Below are positions 45,007 through 54,973 of a stretch of 64,000 nucleotides of DNA, piece by piece. Origin of the DNA: Clostridium sp. Its GTDB lineage: Bacteria; Bacteroidota; Bacteroidia; Bacteroidales; Bacteroidaceae. A program made the translations under genes and the position numbers. Location of the stretch: NCBI GenBank assembly GCA_023663705.1, contig JAMPGY010000010.1, positions 1-64,000 of the forward strand, written 5' to 3'. Within the stretch, counting starts at the first letter, position 1. Each line of letters begins with the position of its first letter. The notes beneath the pieces were generated by a model that was not told the origin of the DNA, ran no database searches, and saw only the letters and a program-made list of their open reading frames with translations.

Positions 45007-46440
45007 ATGATTAATACGGAATTGCAACGATTGATACAGGCGAATTTTGCCTTCCAGCCCACATCAGAGCAGGCACACGCCATCGCCCTGCTGACGGAGT
45101 TTATACTTTCAGAAAATCCGGATGTGCTTTTTTTACTGCGAGGGTATGCCGGAACCGGTAAGACTTCTCTTGTGGGGGCATTGGTGAAAACGTTGCAGGC
45201 CCTGCATCATCGTGTGGTTTTGCTGGCTCCCACAGGTCGGGCAGCCAAAGTGTTTTCGCTCTATGCCGGTTGTCCGGCTTTCACGATTCATAAGAAAATC
45301 TACCGGCAGAAGGTTTTTTCAAATGAACAGACAAATTATCAGCAGAATGTGAATCTGCATCGCCATACGCTCTTTTTGGTGGACGAGGCGTCTATGATTG
45401 CCAATGAGGGGCTGTCAGGCGGTGTGTTCGGGACAGGTTGTCTGTTGGACGACTTGGTGGAATATGTTTATGCGGGCGAGGGGTGCCGGCTGTTGCTGAT
45501 GGGGGACAAGGCTCAGTTGCCTCCCGTGGGTGAGGAGGAGAGTCCGGCGCTATCCGCTCATGTGCTGCGAGGGTATGGTATGGACGTCATGGAGGTGGAA
45601 TTGACGTCCGTGGTGCGCCAGACGGAACAGTCCGGTATTCTGTGGAATGCTACGGCCATACGCAGGCACATGCAGTCGGTAGGTGGAGAGGCATTCCGGT
45701 TCCGTCTGTCGGGGTTTGCCGACGTGCGTCGTGTGTCGGGCGAAGATTTGATTGATGCGCTGGAACAATGTTATGCCCATGACGGAATTGATCAGACGAT
45801 GGTGGTGACGCGCTCCAACAAGCGTGCCATTCTCTACAATCAGGGTATACGTGCACGTATCTTGGGATATGAGGAGGAATTGGGCGGAGGCGATATGCTG
45901 ATGGTGGCCAAAAACAATTACTATTGGTGCGGGTCGGGACGGAAAGAAGAGGATGAATCCGGTATGCCGTTTGTGGCCAATGGGGATGTTGCCGTGGTGG
46001 AGCGCTTCCGTCGGGAACGTTCGCTCTATGGTTTCCGGTTTGCCGACGTGCAACTGCGTTTCCCGGATTACGATGACTATGAAATGGAGGTTACGGTGTT
46101 GCTGGATACGTTACAGGCCGAGGCTCCGTCGTTGACGCGTGATCAGTCGGACCGTTTGTTTCAGGCCGTTTGGGAGGATTATCCCGAGATTACTCAAAAA
46201 CGGGAGCGGATGAAGAAATTGAAGTCCGACCCCTATTTCAATGCCTTGCAGATAAAGTATGCCTATGCTGTCACATGTCATAAGGCGCAGGGCGGTCAGT
46301 GGGAAAATGTATTTCTGGATCAGGGATATGCGCCCGAGGGTGAGTACTCCTTGGATTATTATCGTTGGCTCTATACGGCTGCCACGCGTGCTACCCGTAC
46401 GTTATATTTGGTCAATTGGCCGGACAAGTGGATGGAATGA
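45007..46440 (+). CDS. RecD-like superfamily 1 DNA helicase
   Basis: 477 residues. Walker A is GYAGTGKTS (K52), Walker B LVDEASMI, and the C-terminal UvrD/RecD motif is YAVTCHKAQGGQW with YTAATRAT (arginine finger). This matches the stand-alone RecD-like or ExoDNase V alpha-type helicases of Bacteroidetes, probably acting in DNA repair or processing of branched DNA with 5'-to-3' polarity. No RecB or RecC is adjacent. Divergent from the 44911 gene and convergent with alaS. Confidence 0.9.
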   Translation: MINTELQRLIQANFAFQPTSEQAHAIALLTEFILSENPDVLFLLRGYAGTGKTSLVGALVKTLQALHHRVVLLAPTGRAAKVFSLYAGCPAFTIHKKIYRQKVFSNEQTNYQQNVNLHRHTLFLVDEASMIANEGLSGGVFGTGCLLDDLVEYVYAGEGCRLLLMGDKAQLPPVGEEESPALSAHVLRGYGMDVMEVELTSVVRQTEQSGILWNATAIRRHMQSVGGEAFRFRLSGFADVRRVSGEDLIDALEQCYAHDGIDQTMVVTRSNKRAILYNQGIRARILGYEEELGGGDMLMVAKNNYYWCGSGRKEEDESGMPFVANGDVAVVERFRRERSLYGFRFADVQLRFPDYDDYEMEVTVLLDTLQAEAPSLTRDQSDRLFQAVWEDYPEITQKRERMKKLKSDPYFNALQIKYAYAVTCHKAQGGQWENVFLDQGYAPEGEYSLDYYRWLYTAATRATRTLYLVNWPDKWME

Positions 46441-46488
46441 CGGATGAAGCCGGAGGCTGGTGGCAACGAAGTTTTTCAGTTCTTACAA

Positions 46489-46555
46489 CAAAAACAGATG
46501 AACGGCAGTTGGTTCCTGAGTAAAGGAATCGTTCTGTCGTTCATCTGTATTTTTA
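46489..46555. terminator. Bidirectional terminator between the helicase and alaS
   Basis: A 15-bp stem (46494-46508 with 46534-46548, one G-U pair), extended inward by a second short stem, with A-rich sequence on the left and ATTTTTAT on the right. It serves both converging genes. Confidence 0.82.
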
Positions 46556-46628
46556 TGTCAACCGTTGCAGCGCATTTTTCCCGGTTTGCTTATGGGCAAA
46601 GGCGGGGGAAATACGGTCTGTGTCGCGG

Positions 46629-49244
46629 TTACAGATTTGTCAGTTCTACAAATTTGTCTATGGCTGCACTCAGCCCGTCCGGCTGCTTTCCGCCGGCCGT
46701 TGCAAAGTGAGGCTGTCCGCCACCACCGCCCTGCATCAGTTTGGCCGCTTCGCGGATGGCTTTGCCAACATTCACGCCGTGTTCTTTCACCAAAGCATCC
46801 GATGCTGCTACGGTGAGCATAGGTCTCTCCTCGTACAAACTACCCAGCACAACCAAGGCATATTCTTGCCGGTTACGCAGTTGGAAAGCCATATCCTTCA
46901 CCACATCGGGCGGGAGCAACAGGAGTTTCTTGTAGAGGGTGACACCGTTTATTTGGGTCGCGGTCTCAATAATACCTTCTTTCAACTGAGCCGCTTTTTC
47001 TTTTACTACATCCTCCAGCTGTTTCTTCAGGCCGCTGTTTTCCTCGATTGCTTTCAGCACAGCCTGTTTGATGTCGGGAGCGTTATTGAACAGTCCGCGC
47101 AACTCGCTCAAGGTGTCTTGTATGAGATAGAGCATTTCTTCCACCCGGGCACCGGTCACGGCCTCGATACGGCGCACACCGGCAGCCACAGAACTTTCAC
47201 TGAGTATCTTCACCATGCCGATCTGGCCGGTGGCTTTCACGTGGCATCCTCCACAGAATTCCACACTGTCGCCAAACTGAACCACGCGTACGCGATCTCC
47301 ATACTTTTCGCCGAACAAGGCGATCGCTCCCAGTTCCTTGGCTTTTTCGATAGGCATGTCGCGATGATCCTGCAAAGGAATATTCTCGCGAATCTTGGCA
47401 TTGACAATGCGCTCTACTTGACGCAGCTCTTCGTCTGTTACTTTCTGGAAGTGGGAGAAATCGAAACGTAGGGATTCGGGAGTTACCAACGATCCCTTCT
47501 GTTCCACATGTTCACCCAACACGGTTCTCAGTGCTTGGTCGAGCAGGTGGGTGCAACTGTGATTGGCCTCGCTTGCATGGCGCAAATCTATATCCACGCA
47601 GGCCATAAACGGAGCCTCGGGGTGTACGGGCAGGGTCTTGGCGATATGCACGGGCAGATTGTTCTCGCGCTTGGTATCGATGATGTCAATGGTCTCAAAT
47701 TCGGAGCAAATGACACCGCGGTCACCCACTTGGCCGCCCATTTCGGCATAGAACGGAGTCTTGTCCAATACAATCTGATAGTAGGATTGCTTCTTTTGCG
47801 TTACCTGACGATAGCGTAGGATGCGGCATTCGTATTCCGTGTAGTCCCAGCCGACAAACTCCGTTTCTCCTTCGTCCAGTACGGTCCAGTCTCCGGTCTC
47901 TACGGTTGCGGCATTGCGGGCACGCTCTTTTTGCTTCTGCATCTCTGCATCGAAGGTGTCTTCGTCCACGCTCAGTCCGTGCTCGCGGCAGATCAATTCT
48001 GTGAGGTCCAGAGGGAATCCATACGTGTCGAACAGCGTGAATGCCTGCACGCCGTCGATTACCGTTTTGCCTGCAGCCTTGGTCTCATCCATCACACCGT
48101 CCAGCAGTCGGATACCGGTCTCCAATGTGCGCAGGAAAGAATCTTCCTCCTCTTTGATAACTTTGGATATGAGTATTTTCTGTGCTTCCAGTTCGGGATA
48201 GGTGGCACCCATCTCTTGAATGAGTACGGGCAGCAGTTTGTAGATAAAGGCCTCCTTTTGACCCAGGAATGTGTAGGCGTAACGTACGGCACGGCGCAGA
48301 ATACGGCGGATGACATAGCCGGCCTTGGCATTACCCGGCAACTGTCCGTCGGCAATGGAGAAAGCGATGGTGCGCAGGTGGTCGGCTACGACACGCATGG
48401 CAATATCCTTCTCCTTATTTTCTCCGTAGCGGCATCCCGACAGATCGCCGATTACGCGGATGATGGGTTGGAATACGTCGGTGTCATAGTTGGAGCGCTT
48501 GCCTTGCATCACGGCGCAGAGTCGTTCGAAACCCATGCCGGTGTCAATCACTTTGGCCGGCAGTGGTTCCAAAGACTGGTCGGCCTTACGGTTGTATTGC
48601 ATGAACACGAGGTTCCATATTTCGATCACGAGCGGGTTGTCTTTATTCACCAACTCGCTTCCGGGCACCTTGGCCTTTTCTTCTTCGGGGCGAAGGTCGA
48701 TGTGGATTTCGGAACAAGGACCGCAGGGGCCGGTAGCTCCCATTTCCCAAAAGTTGTCGTGCTTGTTTCCGTTCAGGATATGATCGGCGGGCAGGAATTG
48801 CTCCCAGTAGGAAGCTGCCTCGTCATCGCGTGAGAGCCCTTCCTCGGGCGCTCCTTCAAACACGGTGGCATAGAGGTTTGTCTTGTCAATCTTAAGAACA
48901 TCTACCAGATACTCCCAGGCCCACTCGATAGCTTCTTTCTTGAAATAGTCGCCGAAACTCCAGTTGCCGAGCATTTCAAACATGGTATGATGGTAGGTGT
49001 CGTGTCCCACTTCTTCCAGATCGTTATGCTTACCGCTCACACGCAAGCACTTCTGCGAGTCGGTGCATCGCTTGCTGGTGGCCGGACGGTTACCCAGAAT
49101 AATGTCTTTAAACTGGTTCATACCGGCATTGGTAAACATCAGTGTAGGGTCGTCCTTAACGACCATAGGTGCGGAAGGAACAATCAGATGTCCCTTGGAT
49201 TCGAAGAACTTTTTGAACGAATCTCGAATTTCGTTTGCTGTCAT
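46629..49244 (-). CDS. alaS: Alanyl-tRNA synthetase
   Basis: 871 residues. It charges tRNA-Ala. The class II catalytic domain ([19 protein letters not shown]), an editing domain with HSCTHLL and the second zinc block [10 protein letters not shown], and the C-terminal oligomerisation region ([14 protein letters not shown]) are all present. ATG at 49244 ([19 protein letters not shown]) matches the family; the earlier in-frame ATG at 49280 lies within the leader. It has a consensus promoter at 49291-49322. Confidence 0.98.
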   Translation of the reverse strand: MTANEIRDSFKKFFESKGHLIVPSAPMVVKDDPTLMFTNAGMNQFKDIILGNRPATSKRCTDSQKCLRVSGKHNDLEEVGHDTYHHTMFEMLGNWSFGDYFKKEAIEWAWEYLVDVLKIDKTNLYATVFEGAPEEGLSRDDEAASYWEQFLPADHILNGNKHDNFWEMGATGPCGPCSEIHIDLRPEEEKAKVPGSELVNKDNPLVIEIWNLVFMQYNRKADQSLEPLPAKVIDTGMGFERLCAVMQGKRSNYDTDVFQPIIRVIGDLSGCRYGENKEKDIAMRVVADHLRTIAFSIADGQLPGNAKAGYVIRRILRRAVRYAYTFLGQKEAFIYKLLPVLIQEMGATYPELEAQKILISKVIKEEEDSFLRTLETGIRLLDGVMDETKAAGKTVIDGVQAFTLFDTYGFPLDLTELICREHGLSVDEDTFDAEMQKQKERARNAATVETGDWTVLDEGETEFVGWDYTEYECRILRYRQVTQKKQSYYQIVLDKTPFYAEMGGQVGDRGVICSEFETIDIIDTKRENNLPVHIAKTLPVHPEAPFMACVDIDLRHASEANHSCTHLLDQALRTVLGEHVEQKGSLVTPESLRFDFSHFQKVTDEELRQVERIVNAKIRENIPLQDHRDMPIEKAKELGAIALFGEKYGDRVRVVQFGDSVEFCGGCHVKATGQIGMVKILSESSVAAGVRRIEAVTGARVEEMLYLIQDTLSELRGLFNNAPDIKQAVLKAIEENSGLKKQLEDVVKEKAAQLKEGIIETATQINGVTLYKKLLLLPPDVVKDMAFQLRNRQEYALVVLGSLYEERPMLTVAASDALVKEHGVNVGKAIREAAKLMQGGGGGQPHFATAGGKQPDGLSAAIDKFVELTNL

Positions 49245-49286
49245 AGTTCTATTTATCATATACGTTATAGATTCTTGCAAAAAAGT

Positions 49287-49318
49287 GTTGCAAAGATAAT
49301 TTGTTTTACGTACTTTTG
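49287..49318 (+). promoter_or_regulatory. Probable promoter of the MerR-family gene
   Basis: GTTG (49287-49290; one mismatch to TTTG), 20 bp, TACTTTTG (49311-49318). It overlaps the opposing alaS promoter almost completely. Confidence 0.6.
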
Positions 49319-49322
49319 CAAA
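49291..49322 (-). promoter_or_regulatory. Promoter of alaS
   Basis: On the minus strand TTTG (complement of 49319-49322), 20 bp, TATCTTTG (complement of 49291-49298), an exact consensus match, about 47 bases before the alaS ATG. Confidence 0.8.
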
Positions 49323-49358
49323 GAAATAAAGCGGAAAGAACGGTAGGATAAGTTAATT

Positions 49359-49706
49359 ATGGCATTGAATCACAACAAGGAACTGAAGTTGTATTATTCG
49401 ATCAGTGAGGTAGCGGAGATGTTTGGGGTCACCGAGACGTTGCTTCGTTATTGGGAGAAAGAATTTCCTACTATCACGCCCCGTAAGAGCGGCCGCAACA
49501 TCCGTCAGTACACCAGGGACGATATAGAGGCCATCCGGCTTGTACACAATTTAGTGAAGGTGCGTGGCATGAAGTTGGCTGCAGCCCGCGAGGCCTTGAG
49601 GCAGAACAAGGAAGGCGCACAGCAAACCACCGAGGTGATAGACCGTCTGCAAGCTGTTCGCGAGGAACTGCTGAGTATCCGTCGGGAATTGGACGGGCTG
49701 GTGTAG
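49359..49706 (+). CDS. MerR-family transcriptional regulator (short)
   Basis: 115 residues. The winged-helix region is at the N-terminus (YSISEVAEMFGVTETLLRYW), with the family's REIA/R-Y-W features, then a basic wing (RKSGRNIRQYTRDDIEAI) and a C-terminal coiled coil for dimerisation. No effector domain or metal-binding cysteines, so the signal is unknown. Its promoter faces and overlaps that of alaS, so one occupant could affect the other. It converges with spoT, with only 13 bases between stops. Confidence 0.92.
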   Translation: MALNHNKELKLYYSISEVAEMFGVTETLLRYWEKEFPTITPRKSGRNIRQYTRDDIEAIRLVHNLVKVRGMKLAAAREALRQNKEGAQQTTEVIDRLQAVREELLSIRRELDGLV

Positions 49707-49719
49707 TCTTTGCTCCGGG

Positions 49720-51972
49720 TCAGCTGATTCGGGTCACTTCCTGCACTTCTTCTATTTTCTTCAGGTTTTTGCAGATGGTGCGCACGTCTTGTACATCGTG
49801 TACGCTCAGTTCCACATCGCCTTCAAAGATGCCGTCGTTCGCCTCAATCGTCAGTTTGTGGATGTTCACATTGAGTTGTTCCGACAGGGCGCTTGTAATC
49901 TGGTTGAGCACACCGATGTGGTCGATGCCGGTGAGGTGTATGGTGGCGGGGAAGTAGAGGGTCTTGTGCGTATCCCACACGGCAGCCAGTATGCGGTTCC
50001 CGTCGCTCACTTTCAGTTTGTCTGCCACCGGACAGTTGCGTTTATGAATGACCACGCGGTTGTCGGCCGTCCAGTAGCCCAGCACGTCATCACCGGGAAT
50101 AGGATGGCAACAGTCGCTGATGATGAAGCGTCGTATGTTCTCCTCATTCAGGATCACGGGTTTCTTCTTGTCAATTACCAGCGGTTGTGCTTCGCTGTTG
50201 CCGGAGGTGGTGGATGGAGTTTCTTTTTTTCCGCTTTTGAAGAAGGGAATATATTTGGCCCATTTGTAGTTGACGCCTTTCTCGCGCAGGGCGTTCAGGT
50301 CGTTTTCTCCCAGGGTGATGGTTTGCTTGCCGATGGCGGACAGCAGTTGCTCGCGCATCTTGATGCCATGTAGGTTGCACAATTTGTCCAGATTCAGACT
50401 GTTGGGCTCCAACTCGGCCTTCTCAAAGAACGCGTTGAGTAACTCCTCGCCCCGTTTTTGCATTTCCCGTTCTTCCCGCCGCAGTATGGCTTGTATTTTC
50501 CCTTTGGCTTTGGCAGTGGTGGCATAGTTGATCCATTCGGGTTGCACGCGTTGTGTTTTGGAAGTGAGTATCTCCACTTGGTCACCGCTCTGCAGTTTGT
50601 GGCTCAAGGGCACCAGCGTGTGGTTTACCTTGGCGCCTATGCAATGGCTGCCCAGCACGGTGTGTATGCTGAAGGCGAAGTCGAGTGCGGTGCAGTCGGC
50701 CGGCATGGTTTTGAATTCGCCTTTGGGGGTAACCACAAAGATCTCTGAAGCATAAAGGTTAAGTTTGATGGCATCCAGAAAATCCAGGGCATTGGGCTGC
50801 GGGTCATCAAGAATTTCCTTGATGGTGTGTAGCCACTTTTCCAATTCGTTTTCGCTGTCCACAGTGGTTTTGGTGCCCTCTTTGTATTTCCAATGGGCGG
50901 CAAATCCCTGTTCGGCCATCTCGTTCATACGCGTAGAACGGATCTGCACTTCGATCCATTGTCCTTTGGGAGTCATGAGTGTGACGTGCAATGCCTGATA
51001 ACCGTTGGCTTTCGGATGACTTAACCAGTCGCGGAAACGCTCGGGATGAGGCTTGTAGATGGAGCTGGTACATACGTATATCTGAAAGCATTCGTTGATT
51101 TCCTCTTCAACGGTTTTGGGCTCGAATATGATGCGCACGGCTAATATGTCGTAGATTTCCTCAAACGGGATGTGCTTGTGCTGCATCTTGCACCAGATAG
51201 AGTAGGGGGTCTTCACCCGGGCTTTTATTTCGTAGGTGAATCCCATCCGATCCAGTTGCTTGCGGATGGGAGCCGTAAACTCGTCAAACACGCTGACGCG
51301 TTGCTTTTGGGTAAGTGCCAGTTTTTCTTTTATTTGCTGGTATTCCTCGGGATGTTCGTAGCGGAAACTCAGATCCTCCAGTTCTTCCTTGATTTTGTTC
51401 AATCCCAAACGGTGGGCCAGCGGTGCATAGATGTAGAGGGTTTCACCGGCAATCTTGTATTGTTTGTTGGGCAATTGCGATCCCAGGGTCCGCATATTAT
51501 GCAGGCGGTCGGATATCTTGATGAGGATCACACGTATGTCATCACTCATGGTAAGCAAAAGTTTTTTGAACGACTCTGCCTGGGCGGAGGCTTGGTCGCC
51601 GAATATTCCGCCTGATATTTTGGTCAGTCCGTCCACGATGCGCGCCACTTTTTCGCCGAAGATGTTGGCGATATCCTCCACGGTGTAGTCCGTGTCCTCC
51701 ACCACATCGTGAAGTAGGGCGGCACAGATGGAAGTGGATCCCAAGCCAATCTCCTCGCACACAATCTGTGCTACGGCAATAGGATGCATGATGTAAGGTT
51801 CACCCGACAGACGGCGTACGCCTTTGTGCGCTTGCTTGGCAAAGTTGAAAGCTTTGGCGATTACTTCCACTTTCTTGCGGTGACGTGAGTTCAGATAGGT
51901 ATCCACCAAGTGCTGATACGCCTGGTTCACCATGATTTCATCGTCCATCTCCTTGTGCGTTAACTCTTCCAT
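49720..51972 (-). CDS. spoT: Bifunctional (p)ppGpp synthetase/hydrolase
   Basis: 750 residues. The HD hydrolase domain is intact (H88-D89 in HDVVEDTDYT). The synthetase domain follows at about 240-350, with YDILAVRIIF and GYQALHVTL. A TGS domain lies at about 400-460, and an ACT domain at the C-terminus (about 675-748). Intact HD and synthetase motifs indicate a Rel/SpoT-type bifunctional stringent-response enzyme. It lies 44 bases downstream of mltD, at the end of the parA-parB-DUF5683-mltD group. Some databases would call it relA; both names refer to the same family. Confidence 0.95.
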   Translation of the reverse strand: MEELTHKEMDDEIMVNQAYQHLVDTYLNSRHRKKVEVIAKAFNFAKQAHKGVRRLSGEPYIMHPIAVAQIVCEEIGLGSTSICAALLHDVVEDTDYTVEDIANIFGEKVARIVDGLTKISGGIFGDQASAQAESFKKLLLTMSDDIRVILIKISDRLHNMRTLGSQLPNKQYKIAGETLYIYAPLAHRLGLNKIKEELEDLSFRYEHPEEYQQIKEKLALTQKQRVSVFDEFTAPIRKQLDRMGFTYEIKARVKTPYSIWCKMQHKHIPFEEIYDILAVRIIFEPKTVEEEINECFQIYVCTSSIYKPHPERFRDWLSHPKANGYQALHVTLMTPKGQWIEVQIRSTRMNEMAEQGFAAHWKYKEGTKTTVDSENELEKWLHTIKEILDDPQPNALDFLDAIKLNLYASEIFVVTPKGEFKTMPADCTALDFAFSIHTVLGSHCIGAKVNHTLVPLSHKLQSGDQVEILTSKTQRVQPEWINYATTAKAKGKIQAILRREEREMQKRGEELLNAFFEKAELEPNSLNLDKLCNLHGIKMREQLLSAIGKQTITLGENDLNALREKGVNYKWAKYIPFFKSGKKETPSTTSGNSEAQPLVIDKKKPVILNEENIRRFIISDCCHPIPGDDVLGYWTADNRVVIHKRNCPVADKLKVSDGNRILAAVWDTHKTLYFPATIHLTGIDHIGVLNQITSALSEQLNVNIHKLTIEANDGIFEGDVELSVHDVQDVRTICKNLKKIEEVQEVTRIS

Positions 51973-52016
51973 AAGACCTCCTTATATTCTATAGTGACGA
52001 CCTGTGACTTTTATTC

Positions 52017-53300
52017 TCACTTGACTCTGATTCGTTGTCCGGCTCGTATATTGGTTCCCCGTATGCCGTTCAGGCGTTGTAGCTGTTTCACGCTCACACC
52101 GTTGCGGGTGGCTATGGCCGACAGGGTATCGCCTTTGCGCACGGTGACCGTGCGCTGTCCCTTTTTGTTGGCGCTGCGGCTGCCCCGTTTAGTGTTTTTG
52201 GAGACGGCCGTGTTGATATTGGTCTCGCTTCGGCGGGTGAACAGTTCGTCCGACTTATAGTTATATACCGAGTCCTTAGCATTGATGAAGGCACTGATGC
52301 CGGCTGTGGGCAGCCGCAGGGTGCAGGAACCGGCGTCTCCGGGAATCAGTCCGGTGCGGTATTGGGGATTCAATGCTTTGATTTCATCCATGCTCACATT
52401 GCACATGGCCGATATCTGTTCAAAGTGTACGTTGCGGTTGATCATCAGGGTGTCTGTGCTGCCCGGTAACTTAGTGTTTACCGGGCAGATGTTGTGTTCG
52501 CAGTAATAATTCATGATGTAGTTGGCCGCAATGAAAGCAGGTACGTAACCGCGTGTTTCCTGGGGGAGATAAGGATAGATGACCCAATAGTCTTTGCTTC
52601 CTCCGGCTCTGTTGATGGCTTTGTTCACGTTGCCCGGTCCGCAGTTGTAAGCCGCGATGACCAGCGTCCAGTCCTTGTAGATGGCATACAGATCTTTCAG
52701 GTAATGGGCGGCGGCATAGGAGGATTTGATCGGATCCCTTCTCTCGTCCACCAGACTGGTCACGTCCAGACCGTAGCTCTTTCCGGTAGTTACCATAAAT
52801 TGCCACAATCCGGCGGCGCCCACCCGGGAGGTGGCTTTCGGATTCAGGGCGGATTCGATGACGGGGAGGTATTTCAGTTCCAGGGGCAACTGGTAGCTTT
52901 CCAATGCTTCTTCAAAGATGGGATTATAGAAATTACAGGCTCCCAGCATGAAGGAAACCGACCGGCGCAGACGTCCGCTGTATTGGTCGATGAATTTCTG
53001 CACCACTTCGTTGTAAGGCATCTCAATGACGTTGGGCAGTCGCTCCAGACGATTGATATAGGTCTCGCGGGGGAAGGTGGGATTCTCTTCACTGCTCTCG
53101 CAGCTCTCGTCGTAGGACAGATAGTTGCGGACGTTCCATTCCTCCAGCAGGCTGTCGATGTCCGACACCATACCTTCGGGCAGCCCGATTATTTCATCTT
53201 TTCCGGTCTCGGAGTCGTGTACGGTCACTTCGTTCTGGGCTTGAGCGGAAGAGAGTCCCAAGGCTATAAACAGGCAAATGAGGCTTATTTTCTTTTTCAT
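52017..53300 (-). CDS. mltD: Lytic transglycosylase MltD with LysM domain
   Basis: 427 residues. Signal peptide about 1-21. A goose-lysozyme-like SLT domain (about 95-300) has the catalytic E149 in YLPVIESALNP and the downstream AAGLWQFM block. A single C-terminal LysM repeat (about 382-427, TVRKGDTLSAIATRNGVSV) binds peptidoglycan. It cleaves glycan strands with formation of 1,6-anhydro ends. E. coli MltD has two LysM repeats; here only one is present. Nine bases after DUF5683. Confidence 0.94.
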   Translation of the reverse strand: MKKKISLICLFIALGLSSAQAQNEVTVHDSETGKDEIIGLPEGMVSDIDSLLEEWNVRNYLSYDESCESSEENPTFPRETYINRLERLPNVIEMPYNEVVQKFIDQYSGRLRRSVSFMLGACNFYNPIFEEALESYQLPLELKYLPVIESALNPKATSRVGAAGLWQFMVTTGKSYGLDVTSLVDERRDPIKSSYAAAHYLKDLYAIYKDWTLVIAAYNCGPGNVNKAINRAGGSKDYWVIYPYLPQETRGYVPAFIAANYIMNYYCEHNICPVNTKLPGSTDTLMINRNVHFEQISAMCNVSMDEIKALNPQYRTGLIPGDAGSCTLRLPTAGISAFINAKDSVYNYKSDELFTRRSETNINTAVSKNTKRGSRSANKKGQRTVTVRKGDTLSAIATRNGVSVKQLQRLNGIRGTNIRAGQRIRVK

Positions 53301-53309
53301 GGTCGTTCT

Positions 53310-54083
53310 TTAGAAATTAAGTTTGCATTGCACGCCCACCACGGCGTGTCCGGCAAGCATGTTTCTTTCGTTGTATAGGGTCGGTTCGATTTTCAGACTC
53401 AGATCCTTTGAGATGTCAAACGAGGATAGCTCGGCATCCACATAAGCGTCTACCACCGACAGGGCATACACCGCAATCATGGCAAAGATACTCATATCTC
53501 TGTATTTGCGGTAATAATTTTTCTTGTTTTTGAATATTTCTTTAAATCGTTCCTCGCGGCCCTCTATATTGTAGTTGAGCGGGAGCATCTGCATATAGCT
53601 CTTGGTGTTGGGATCATCGTCCATGATGTCCAGATAGGCTTGCGAGTAGTCGCGGTACATCTGTCCGTTCCAGGTCAGGGCGTAAACGCATCCCAGGAAA
53701 CCACCATATACAATGGGCAGTTTCCAATACTTGCGGTTGTAAATTTGTCCGGCTCCGGGTAGCACCAGCGCCAGCCACATGGCTCGTTGGGAGTTGGGCG
53801 TAAACTGTGGGCGCGGTTGCAGGATTATCCGTTCGGCGATGGAGTCGCTGATGTGCGACAAGGCGGCTGTGTCTACCGGGGTCTCGTCTGTCGGAGAAAT
53901 CCGGTCATCCCCCGTCCGCACGCTGTCTGCCTGCAGAATCCGTGCTTCCGTGTCTGTGGTTTCCTGCATCATGCCAACTGCGGGAAAAGCTGCCTGTGCC
54001 CATAGCGAAGACATCCCGCCAAACCCTGTCAGCAGGGTCAGCAGGATGATGATTTTGCTGTATATAATACCGGTAGCTTTCAA
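53310..54083 (-). CDS. DUF5683 domain-containing membrane protein
   Basis: 257 residues. A signal or anchor segment about 8-30, a disordered acidic linker to about 90, then the DUF5683 core: WLALVLPGAGQIYNRKYWKL with two or three hydrophobic segments and DAYVDAELSSFDIS. It overlaps parB by 4 bp (ATGA), so is translationally coupled. Conserved synteny with parAB and mltD suggests an envelope function linked to division or cell-wall growth; no biochemical role is established. Confidence 0.9.
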   Translation of the reverse strand: MKATGIIYSKIIILLTLLTGFGGMSSLWAQAAFPAVGMMQETTDTEARILQADSVRTGDDRISPTDETPVDTAALSHISDSIAERIILQPRPQFTPNSQRAMWLALVLPGAGQIYNRKYWKLPIVYGGFLGCVYALTWNGQMYRDYSQAYLDIMDDDPNTKSYMQMLPLNYNIEGREERFKEIFKNKKNYYRKYRDMSIFAMIAVYALSVVDAYVDAELSSFDISKDLSLKIEPTLYNERNMLAGHAVVGVQCKLNF

Positions 54084-54973
54084 TGTTTCAGACTGTCAAA
54101 CAATTCTATAATTCGTTCCAACTCCTCTTCGTTGGAAAAGGGAATGCTGATTTTTCCCTTTCCTTTGTCCGAACACGTCAGTTGCACTTTTGCCTGAAAG
54201 AAACTGGCCAGTCTGCTCTTCAGCAGGTTGTATTCTTCTGGCAGTTTGGAACCGCGCGGTTTCAGCACCTTGTTGCCCGGACGTATGGTTTCGCCTTCCA
54301 TCAGTGCGCGCACCATTTCCTCCACCTTCCTCACCGACAGGTTGTCTTTGCGTATTTCATTGAACAGCTTGATCTGCAGTGTGGGATTATCAAGGGTGAG
54401 TAAGGCCCGGGCATGTCCCATGTCAATCTCCTTGTTTTGCAAAGCCACTTGGATGGGAGCCGGAAGTTTCAGCAGACGCAGGTAGTTGGTGATGGTCGTC
54501 CGGTTTTTGCCCACGCGTTCGCTCAGCCTTTCCTGCGTCAGGTTGTATTGTTCCAGCAGATGCTGGTAGGCAAGGGCGATTTCCAACGAATTCAGATCCT
54601 CGCGCTGTATGTTTTCGATCAGTGCCATCTCCATCACATTCTCGTCATCGGCCGTGCGGATGTAGGCGGGAATGCTGCGCAGTCCTGCCATTTTAGAGGC
54701 TTTCCAGCGCCGCTCTCCGGCTATGATCTGATAGGTCCCGTCCTCCATCTGGCGGAGTGTGATGGGTTGGATGATGCCTATCTCGGTGATGGAGTCGGCC
54801 AACTCCTGCAGGCTCACCGGGTCGAATTCCCTGCGGGGCTGGTTGGGGTTGGCGAATATCTGTTCTATGCCGACTTCATGGATGGATGAAGATCCCTCGG
54901 TCTTTACTTCGCGGGTGGAGATCAGTGCATCCAGACCTCTGCCCAGAGCGGGATATTTCTTATGTACTGCCAT
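54080..54973 (-). CDS. parB: Chromosome-partitioning protein ParB
   Basis: 297 residues. The N-terminal CTPase/ParB domain has NPNQPRREFD and the GERRWKA motif. A helix-turn-helix region (LTQERLSERVGKNRTTITNY) binds parS. A C-terminal dimerisation region ends the protein. It directly abuts parA (0 bp) and overlaps DUF5683 by 4 bp. I saw no parS-like palindrome in the window by eye, so the centromere is probably elsewhere. Confidence 0.97.
   Translation of the reverse strand: MAVHKKYPALGRGLDALISTREVKTEGSSSIHEVGIEQIFANPNQPRREFDPVSLQELADSITEIGIIQPITLRQMEDGTYQIIAGERRWKASKMAGLRSIPAYIRTADDENVMEMALIENIQREDLNSLEIALAYQHLLEQYNLTQERLSERVGKNRTTITNYLRLLKLPAPIQVALQNKEIDMGHARALLTLDNPTLQIKLFNEIRKDNLSVRKVEEMVRALMEGETIRPGNKVLKPRGSKLPEEYNLLKSRLASFFQAKVQLTCSDKGKGKISIPFSNEEELERIIELFDSLKH

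Noticed and set aside
47500-47515. A parS-like palindrome inside alaS
   Set aside because: Only a partial match to the TGTTTCACGTGAAACA consensus and located inside a coding region.
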